The notes beneath the pieces were generated by a model. That model saw only the letters and a program-made list of their open reading frames with translations, did no database searches and was not told where the DNA came from. Shown in pieces: positions 13,036 through 18,133 of a stretch of 18,133 nucleotides of DNA (the stretch's first letter is position 1; each line of letters opens with the position of its first letter). The DNA is from Nitrososphaerota archaeon (GTDB lineage: Archaea > Thermoproteota > Nitrososphaeria > Nitrososphaerales > Nitrosopumilaceae). Both the position numbers and the translations under genes were made by a program. The stretch is taken from positions 12,961-31,093 of the forward strand of contig PBZV01000024.1 in NCBI GenBank assembly GCA_002730325.1. Direction: 5' to 3'.

Positions 13036-13611
13036 TTATTTGAACTTCTTTTTTGCAAATTTTGAAAGTCCTTCTTTTTTCAGTTGTTCAGATTCTTTTA
13101 GTACAGAATCATGCTGATTGGATTTATGTTGTTTTAATTTTTTCTTTAATGGAGAAAATTCGTTTGCAAGAATTTTAATTGCATAAATTCCGGCATTTCC
13201 TGCTTTGTTAATTCCCACAGATACTACAGGAGAACCAGAAGGCATTTCTGTAATTGATAATAATGAATCCAATCCACCAAAAGCTGAGAATTTTGAGGTA
13301 TCAATTTTTTTTGGATGTTTATCATTGTAGACAAGTATCGGAACCCCAATTACAGGAATTGTGGTATGTGATGCAATCATTCCAGGTAAATGTGCAGCCC
13401 CTCCTGCTCCTGCAATAATTATTTTAAAACCCATTTTTTCTGCATGCTGTGCATATTCTGCTAATCTTGCAGGGGTTCTATGTGCAGAAACAATCTGATC
13501 TTCATGTTTAATTTTAAATTCATCTAAAATTTCAGCTGCACCTTGCATAATTCGACTATCGGAACTAGATCCCATTATAATGCCAACTAGTGGTTTTTTA
13601 GAATAAGGCAC
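13036..13611 (-). CDS. purE: N5-carboxyaminoimidazole ribonucleotide mutase, with internal insertion and basic tail
   Basis: Class I PurE, moving the carboxyl group of N5-CAIR to C4 to give CAIR in purine synthesis. Motifs: IIMGSSSDSRIM (11-22) for phosphate binding, IVSAHRTPARL (40-50) with the catalytic His, and IAGAGGAAHLPGMIA (66-80). The start is GTG 13611. Two oddities: about 14 extra residues (around 93-107, VYNDKHPKKIDTSKF) between GVP and GLDSLL, where bacterial PurE has only a short loop, and a Lys-rich C-terminal extension (LKKKLKQHKSNQ, ending LSKFAKKKFK). At 191 aa it is longer than the usual 160-170. It is divergent from purK, sharing a 102-base promoter region. Confidence 0.93.
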   Translation of the reverse strand: MPYSKKPLVGIIMGSSSDSRIMQGAAEILDEFKIKHEDQIVSAHRTPARLAEYAQHAEKMGFKIIIAGAGGAAHLPGMIASHTTIPVIGVPILVYNDKHPKKIDTSKFSAFGGLDSLLSITEMPSGSPVVSVGINKAGNAGIYAIKILANEFSPLKKKLKQHKSNQHDSVLKESEQLKKEGLSKFAKKKFK

Positions 13612-13713
13612 AATTTTACAAAAACAAGAGAGTAATTAACGATAACTATCAAAATGAGGACTTTTTCAATATAACTAACATTAGATATTTTTAATCGATA
13701 ATTATGAATTAGT

Positions 13714-14862
13714 ATGATGACAAAGATTCTGGGTATTATCGGTGGAGGTCAACTTGGTATGATGATTGCCGAAGCTGCAAAGAAAATGCCTGAACATATA
13801 TCAAAAATTATAGTATTAGATCCTACGCCTAATTGTCCAGCAGCACAAGTTGGAGCAGAGCAGATAATTGGAGATTTTAAAGACAAAGACGCAATTGTTG
13901 ATTTGGCAGACAAATCAGATATAATCACATATGAAATTGAGTCAGGCGATAGCCAAGTCTTAAAATCTGTAGAAAATGAGGCTGAAATTAATCCATCTCC
14001 AGATACACTCAAAATCATTCAAGACAAATTTTTACAAAAATCATTTTTGTCAAAAAATAACATACCAATTCCAGAATTTATTCAAATTGAAAACTTGGAT
14101 AGTGTTAAAGAGGGATTGAAAAAGTTTGGATATCCAGCTCTATTAAAAGCAAGAAGAGATGCATATGATGGACGAGGAAATTTTAAGATTAATTCAGAAG
14201 ATGAGGTTCAAAAAGCATTTGATTATTTCAAAGGCCAGAAATTACTATTAGAAAAATACGTTCCATTCAAAATGGAAGTTTCAGTAATTGCATCAAGGAA
14301 TACAAAAGGCCAAATCAAAACATATCCCCTTGTGGAAAATATTCATGAGGAAAATATCTTACGTGAAACTATAGCTCCTGCAAGAGTTTCAATTGAAATT
14401 ACAAAAAAAGCTGAAGAGATTGCAAATAATACCATGAATGTTCTGAAAGGGGCAGGGGTTTTTGGAATTGAAATGTTTGTTACTCAAGAAAACGAAATTG
14501 TGATTAACGAGATTGCCCCCAGAGTTCACAATTCAGGACATCATACATTACAATCAAGTGCAACATCTCAATTTGAACAACATCTTCGAGCAATTTTGGG
14601 ATTAGAGTTAGGAGATACAACTCTAGTTCGCCCTACAATAATGTACAATATTTTGGGTTCAAAAGCATTTGTCGGAAAATATACTCCAATCACAATTTCA
14701 GAATCAAATGTTTATCTAAAGATGTATGGTAAAGAGATCTCAAAACCTGCCAGAAAATTAGGACATGTGAATGTTGTATCTCAAGGAGACGAAACAATAG
14801 AAGATCTGTTAAGCAAAGTGGAATTAATCAAAGACAAAGTCATCACACAACCAATTCAATAA
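13714..14862 (+). CDS. purK: N5-carboxyaminoimidazole ribonucleotide synthase
   Basis: ATP-grasp enzyme that carboxylates AIR with bicarbonate and ATP to N5-CAIR, the substrate of PurE encoded next to it. N-terminal pre-ATP-grasp domain: ILGIIGGGQLGMMIAEAAK and LDPTPNCPAAQVG. ATP-grasp: FGYPALLKARRDAYDGRGNF (about 144-163) and the metal/ATP site IVINEIAPRVHNSGHHT (about 266-282) with the Glu and Asn-Ser-Gly-His-His. Length 382 aa is normal. The start is ATG 13714, directly followed by a second ATG; a TATA-like ATTTTTAAT about 23 bases upstream suggests a leaderless message. PurE and PurK are usually in one operon; here they are head to head. Confidence 0.95.
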   Translation: MMTKILGIIGGGQLGMMIAEAAKKMPEHISKIIVLDPTPNCPAAQVGAEQIIGDFKDKDAIVDLADKSDIITYEIESGDSQVLKSVENEAEINPSPDTLKIIQDKFLQKSFLSKNNIPIPEFIQIENLDSVKEGLKKFGYPALLKARRDAYDGRGNFKINSEDEVQKAFDYFKGQKLLLEKYVPFKMEVSVIASRNTKGQIKTYPLVENIHEENILRETIAPARVSIEITKKAEEIANNTMNVLKGAGVFGIEMFVTQENEIVINEIAPRVHNSGHHTLQSSATSQFEQHLRAILGLELGDTTLVRPTIMYNILGSKAFVGKYTPITISESNVYLKMYGKEISKPARKLGHVNVVSQGDETIEDLLSKVELIKDKVITQPIQ

Positions 14863-14926
14863 AAAATTAATTAAAAAAATTCAACTTTCATAATGGTTTA
14901 TTAATTAATAAAAATGCAATTCAATC

Positions 14927-15310
14927 ATGGTATCAGTTCCTCATGTGTTATCAGGAATTTCAATTATACTCCTAGTAATTTATGGTGCTGATGTAATTAC
15001 AATAATGTCTGGGGATGGAGAAGGATTCATTCCATTAAACGGTCATGAACGTGGAATGATATTTGGAATGCCTCCTGTGATTTTATCATTTATTGCATTT
15101 TTCATCCCAAAACGACCGAGATTCAAAGGGTTAGGTATGATGTTTATTGTTACAGGAATTTTAATCATAATTGGTGGTGCCTTGACACTAGTTATGGCCT
15201 CAGGTTCTGAAAATGTAGAGAGAATGTTAGGAGAAGGGGGAATATTGTTTGCCGTTGGTGCAATTATTGCAGCACTGGGTGGAATAGAGATAAAAAAATC
15301 AACAAAATAA
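14927..15310 (+). CDS. Small membrane protein, about four transmembrane helices, 127 aa
   Basis: Hydrophobic segments at about residues 8-27 (VLSGISIILLVIYGADVITI), 47-63 (MIFGMPPVILSFIAFFI), 70-90 (LGMMFIVTGILIIIGGALTL) and 104-120 (GGILFAVGAIIAALGGI). A positively charged loop PKRPRFKG lies after the second helix, so that loop is likely cytoplasmic. No conserved catalytic motif, no Cys; family not recognised. A TATA-like TTTATTAATTAATA about 22 bases before the ATG suggests a leaderless start. It is the first gene of a tight same-strand unit: a zinc-ribbon microgene follows after 8 bases. Confidence 0.8.
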   Translation: MVSVPHVLSGISIILLVIYGADVITIMSGDGEGFIPLNGHERGMIFGMPPVILSFIAFFIPKRPRFKGLGMMFIVTGILIIIGGALTLVMASGSENVERMLGEGGILFAVGAIIAALGGIEIKKSTK

Positions 15311-15318
15311 CGATTAAC

Positions 15319-15444
15319 ATGCCAACATGTACAAAATGTGATAATAAAGTGACCAAAGTTTATGATTGTGATCATACAGATTTTGATGAATATTGTGTAG
15401 AATGCTATACGGAATTGCATTATTATTTAACAGAAAAGGAATGA
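15319..15444 (+). CDS. Zinc-ribbon microprotein, 41 aa, in operon
   Basis: Reads MPTCTKCDNKVTKVYDC, then DHTDFDEYCVECYTELHYY and LTEKE. Cys-X2-Cys at C4/C7 and C26/C29 with an extra C17 and H19 between them: a compact zinc ribbon, strongly acidic at the end. It lies 8 bases after the membrane-protein stop and ends 4 bases before the next ATG, so it belongs to that operon. Too short for routine gene finders, but the Cys pattern and spacing make it convincing. Function unknown. Confidence 0.78.
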   Translation: MPTCTKCDNKVTKVYDCDHTDFDEYCVECYTELHYYLTEKE

Positions 15445-15448
15445 GAAT

Positions 15449-15700
15449 ATGTTAACAAAGAAAGAAATTGCGATTTATGCATTAGGGAAAACTGAAGGAA
15501 TTAATTCTTTAGCAGAAACATTAGGGACTGGTTTTGATGATGAAAAATATATTGAATCATGGAACAAAACTATGAATCTTTTAGGAATAGAAATGCCACT
15601 AAAAGATCTTGAAAAAATTTATAATGATTTTGCAAAAAAAATGGAAGAAATTGTTTCTAAAGATGAAACAAAAAAACCAATACTGAAAACTAAATCATGA
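15449..15700 (+). CDS. Small helical protein of unknown function, 83 aa
   Basis: Mostly helix: EIAIYALGKTEGINSLAETL, then YIESWNKTMNLLGIEMPLKD and LEKIYNDFAKKMEEIVSKDE, with a basic tail KKPILKTKS. No family recognised. AAGGA (15436-15440) with an 8-base spacer precedes the ATG, inside the end of the zinc-ribbon gene. Its stop overlaps the ATG of the following gene (ATGA), so translation of the two is coupled. It may be a partner of the winged-helix-like protein encoded next (inference). Confidence 0.75.
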   Translation: MLTKKEIAIYALGKTEGINSLAETLGTGFDDEKYIESWNKTMNLLGIEMPLKDLEKIYNDFAKKMEEIVSKDETKKPILKTKS

Positions 15701-16308
15701 AAGAAATATCAATTTCAGAACTTTTGCAAATTATGAGTCAAGAAAATAATTATGCGGATGATATTTGGAAAACATGTCTAGACAAAAAAGGAAAACGGCA
15801 TAAAAGAAAAGACATCAGTAATTCATTAAAAAAATTACAAGTGTTGGGGTTTATAAAAAAAATAAAAATTTCAAGTATGGATGTTTATTACAATAAATTA
15901 CAATATTCAAATCCTGAAGACTATCTAGGATTTGTTAATGATATTATGTTTAGTAATGAATCTAAAATAAAAGATGCGTTAAGGAGATTAACAGATAGGA
16001 AAATATTTGTAGATATTTCTAAAAATATCAATTCTTACAAATTAGCAAAGAACACCAAAAATGATTATGAGAAATTATTAGAATCACTTTCAAATATGAC
16101 AGAACTTTCTTCTGCAATTCAGTTAGTGATGGATACAAAAATTAGTGAAAAAGTGAAAAATCAATTAAATATTTGTAAAGATGAAATTAAAGAGACAGTA
16201 GAACAAACCAAGCAAAAAATCATCGTAAATAGAAAATCAAATGAGATAATATTACTAGAAAGGGGGTTTGCAGGAAGAATTCCAAACCCAGGATATCTTA
16301 AACTCTAA
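15697..16308 (+). CDS. Putative winged-helix-type protein, 203 aa
   Basis: The N-terminal ~75 residues look like a winged helix: helix ISELLQIMSQ, helix YADDIWKTCLDKKGKRHKRK, recognition-like DISNSLKKLQVLGFIKKIKI and a wing MDVYYNKLQY. The rest is long helices (KLLESLSNMTELSSAIQLVM, DEIKETVEQTKQKIIV) likely for dimerisation. The C-terminus NEIILLERGFAGRIPNPGYL is unusual and may be a short strand motif. No enzyme motif. It overlaps the previous gene by four bases (ATGA). DNA-binding is inferred from secondary-structure pattern; the targets are unknown, but its own operon with the membrane protein is the obvious candidate. Confidence 0.75.
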   Translation: MKEISISELLQIMSQENNYADDIWKTCLDKKGKRHKRKDISNSLKKLQVLGFIKKIKISSMDVYYNKLQYSNPEDYLGFVNDIMFSNESKIKDALRRLTDRKIFVDISKNINSYKLAKNTKNDYEKLLESLSNMTELSSAIQLVMDTKISEKVKNQLNICKDEIKETVEQTKQKIIVNRKSNEIILLERGFAGRIPNPGYLKL

Positions 16309-16332
16309 AAAAATAAAGAAATTAGAAAAACA

Positions 16333-16342
16333 GAATTATACT
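16333..16342 (+). promoter_or_regulatory. TATA box of the nucleotidyltransferase gene
   Basis: GAATTATACT is centred about 25 bases before TTG 16363. It supports TTG as a leaderless start and separates this gene from the upstream operon. Confidence 0.55.
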
Positions 16343-16362
16343 CTAGGGAAATACATTGGTCA

Positions 16363-17031
16363 TTGAAAGCAATAATTTTAGCTGGGGGTAGGGGCAAAAG
16401 ACTCAAACCAATAACCGATTATGTTCCTAAACCACTCGTTCCAATAAACAATATTCCAATAATTGAATGGCAAATCAAGTATCTGAAAAAATTTGGTGTT
16501 GATGAAGTAATTGTCTGCTCAGGATACAAAACAAAGATGATAGAAAACTACCTAACTATGAAAGATCTAGGAATTAAAATTAAATTTTCTGTTGAAAAAT
16601 TCCCCCTAGGTACAGGAGGGGCAATTAAAAAAGCAGGGAAAATGATCAAAGATAATAATTTCTTTGTAATTAATGGCGATACAATTACCAATATTGATTT
16701 GAAAAAACTTGCAAAATTTCCAAATTCTATTGCTGCAATTGAATTAAAAACAAAATATGGGATTTTAGATACAGAAGGTGATAAGATAGTTAATTTTCGA
16801 GAGAAAAAAGAAATTTCAGAAACATGGATGAATGCAGGAATTTATCATCTTCAAAAAAATATTCTTAAAGAATTACCAACTAAAGGAGATATAGAAAAAA
16901 CACTCTTTCCAGATTATGCAAAAAAAGGTAAACTCCATACAATCAAATTCAAAAATTCAAAATGGTATTCAGTAGATTCTTTCAAAGATATGGAAGATTG
17001 TGCATTAGAGATTGAAAAAATAATAAAATAA
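16363..17031 (+). CDS. Sugar-1-phosphate nucleotidyltransferase (NDP-sugar pyrophosphorylase)
   Basis: Transfers a nucleotidyl group from an NTP to a sugar-1-phosphate, feeding surface glycan or protein glycosylation pathways. The signature LAGGRGKRLKPITDYVPKPL (residues 6-25) gives the nucleotide and catalytic Arg/Lys; FVINGDTITNID carries the metal-binding Asp; LGTGGAIKKAGK is the base/sugar-contact segment; NAGIYHL is the acceptor-site motif. At 222 aa it is the short form with only the catalytic domain, lacking a left-handed beta-helix, like the HddC/RmlA-like small enzymes. TTG start with a TATA box 25 bases upstream. The exact sugar (mannose, glucose or heptose type) cannot be read from sequence. 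Confidence 0.9.
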   Translation: MKAIILAGGRGKRLKPITDYVPKPLVPINNIPIIEWQIKYLKKFGVDEVIVCSGYKTKMIENYLTMKDLGIKIKFSVEKFPLGTGGAIKKAGKMIKDNNFFVINGDTITNIDLKKLAKFPNSIAAIELKTKYGILDTEGDKIVNFREKKEISETWMNAGIYHLQKNILKELPTKGDIEKTLFPDYAKKGKLHTIKFKNSKWYSVDSFKDMEDCALEIEKIIK

Positions 17032-17042
17032 AAATTTTAGAA

Positions 17043-17189
17043 TTATGCACCAGTTCGGTGTAAAGTTACCATCATGTATGCAACTTCCTCAACAAATGAT
17101 TCGTCATTACCTACAGACGTGTATTTTGTAGCATCATTCCAAAAGCTGGTAACATTGGAAGGTTTTTCTGCAAAAATCGGTTCATCCAT
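17043..17189 (-). CDS. Possible microprotein, 48 aa
   Basis: On the minus strand from ATG 17189: MDEPIFAEKPSNVTSFWND, then ATKYTSVGNDESFVEEVAYM and MVTLHRTGA, then TAA. GTG 17204 would add five residues; the frame is closed upstream by a TGA at 17226-17228. Composition is protein-like (Trp, Tyr, varied charged residues, no poly-Lys/Asn bias). It fills the 258-base gap between the nucleotidyltransferase and the oxidoreductase, with no other candidate there. No family recognised. Confidence 0.5.
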   Translation of the reverse strand: MDEPIFAEKPSNVTSFWNDATKYTSVGNDESFVEEVAYMMVTLHRTGA

Positions 17190-17289
17190 AATTACAATTG
17201 ACACATAATCTGATAATGCGCAGCCTCAATCAAAATTAACCTATTACTAAAACAGATACACTAGAATATCCATTGTTCATAGTATTATC

Positions 17290-18133
17290 ATGCGTATTGC
17301 ATGTAGTCTAGGCTCGTTATTATCAGTAAATGAGGTACTAGAGTGCTCAGAAATAGTATCCAAAACAAATGTTGATTCTATTTGGATACCTGAAACGTGG
17401 GGAATGGAGAATTTTTCAATGCTTGGGGCAGTTTCAAATAAGACAATAAGTCAGAAAATAGGCTCATCAATTATCAACATCTATTCAAGAACGCCATCTA
17501 CAATTGCAATGGGGGCAGCTACTACAGATATTTTATCAAATGGAAGATTAGTTTTAGGGCTTGGGACAAGTAGTGAACCAATAATTGAAGATTTTCACGG
17601 TGAGAAATTTGAAAACCCAATTCAAAGAATGAAGGAATATGTGGAGATTATTCGATTGGCATTATCTAAAAAACAAATTAGTTATGCAGGAAAAATTTTC
17701 AATTTAAATAATTTTACTTTATTGATAGAACCAAAAAGACAATCAATTCCAATTTACTTGGCAGCTATTAATCAAAAAATGGTAAACTTGGCATGGGAGA
17801 TTGGCGATGGAGTAATTTTCTATCTAAGACCATTAGATGAAATGAAGGAGACAATTTCAAAAATGCAATCAAAAAGAGAAATTGATGTAGCATGTCAAAT
17901 TATTACATGTATTTCAGATGACTCAGAAAAGGCAATACAACGTGCCAAAAAAACACTTGCGTTTTATGTATCTGTAGGTAAAATTTATCGAGAGTTTTTA
18001 TCTAAAAATGGATTTAAGAATGAAACAAATGAAATTTTTGAGGAATTTAAGAAATCAGGATTCAAATCAAATCATGAACTAGTGACAGATTCAATGTTGA
18101 ATTCACTTTGTATTGCAGGTTCACCTGATGAAG
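17290..18133 (+). CDS. Luciferase-like (LLM class) flavin/F420-dependent oxidoreductase, 3' truncated
   Basis: Open to the end of the window: 281 codons present, no stop yet, of about 330 expected for the family. The TIM-barrel pattern of the bacterial luciferase/methylene-H4MPT reductase (Mer) family is visible: MRIACSLGS, then VDSIWIPETWGMENF, IGSSIINIYSRTPSTIAMGA with TTDILSNGRLVLGLGTSS, FENPIQRMKEYVEIIRLAL, IPIYLAAINQKMVNLAWEIG and GVIFYL. The cofactor is FMN or F420; thaumarchaea make F420, so F420 is plausible (inference). The substrate is unknown. ATG 17290 begins the conserved first strand directly. Confidence 0.88.
   Translation, partial: MRIACSLGSLLSVNEVLECSEIVSKTNVDSIWIPETWGMENFSMLGAVSNKTISQKIGSSIINIYSRTPSTIAMGAATTDILSNGRLVLGLGTSSEPIIEDFHGEKFENPIQRMKEYVEIIRLALSKKQISYAGKIFNLNNFTLLIEPKRQSIPIYLAAINQKMVNLAWEIGDGVIFYLRPLDEMKETISKMQSKREIDVACQIITCISDDSEKAIQRAKKTLAFYVSVGKIYREFLSKNGFKNETNEIFEEFKKSGFKSNHELVTDSMLNSLCIAGSPDE

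Noticed and set aside
15043..15420. Minus-strand frame opposite the membrane protein and the zinc-ribbon microgene
   Set aside because: It covers two plus-strand genes with better evidence (transmembrane pattern, Cys-X2-Cys pairs) and has low-complexity Ile/Asn/Pro composition.

Overview
The window looks like a chromosomal stretch of an ammonia-oxidising thaumarchaeon close to Nitrosopumilus. This is inferred from low GC, archaeal TATA boxes about 23-29 bases before many start codons (leaderless transcripts), frequent TTG and GTG starts, and gene content: an archaeal-type ornithine cyclodeaminase-family protein, stand-alone RAM domains, PduO-type cobalamin adenosyltransferase, class III nucleotide cyclase and many short Cys-rich proteins. 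I see no transposase, integrase, CRISPR array or phage gene. It reads as core chromosome, not an island.

Layout. 1-3727: the 3' part of an acetyl-CoA-synthetase-like AMP-forming acyl-CoA ligase, a class I/II aminotransferase and, convergent, an ArgZ/AgrE-type ornithine cyclodeaminase-family protein. 3779-5262: small unknown genes and a two-gene minus-strand unit of an HD phosphohydrolase and a coiled-coil protein. 5355-6010: cobalamin adenosyltransferase and tRNA-Phe(GAA). 6151-7764: a small Cys protein, a lysine-rich protein built on a 15-bp tandem repeat, two stand-alone RAM (Lrp/AsnC effector) proteins and a VOC-fold protein. 7761-8595: two archaeal unknowns on the minus strand. 8733-10047: three Cys-rich microproteins around a class III nucleotide cyclase; one of them is the first gene of the cyclase operon. 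10149-12394: an unknown 283-aa protein and threonine ammonia-lyase. 12578-14862: universal stress protein, then divergent purE and purK. 14927-16308: a tight operon of a membrane protein, a zinc-ribbon microprotein, a short acidic protein and a winged-helix-like protein. 16363-18133: sugar nucleotidyltransferase, a minus-strand microprotein and the start of a luciferase-like flavin/F420 oxidoreductase that runs off the end.

How it fits together. The metabolic genes cover amino-acid metabolism (aminotransferase, ornithine cyclodeaminase, threonine ammonia-lyase with ACT domain), IMP synthesis (purE and purK act in consecutive steps) and cobalamin. The rest is small-protein and signalling machinery: nucleotide cyclase, RAM sensors, universal stress protein and HD nucleotidase. 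Coding density is very high; once the microgenes are counted, no gene-free stretch exceeds about 190 bases. The longest are 6385-6569 and 12395-12577, which hold only AT-rich promoter and leader sequence. Two convergent gene pairs share their stop codons in a single TTAA.

No wholly new multi-gene defence or biosynthetic system is evident. The best leads are the zinc-ribbon/cyclase operon with a palindrome at its promoter, the repeat-tailed lysine-rich protein, and the 14927-16308 operon.
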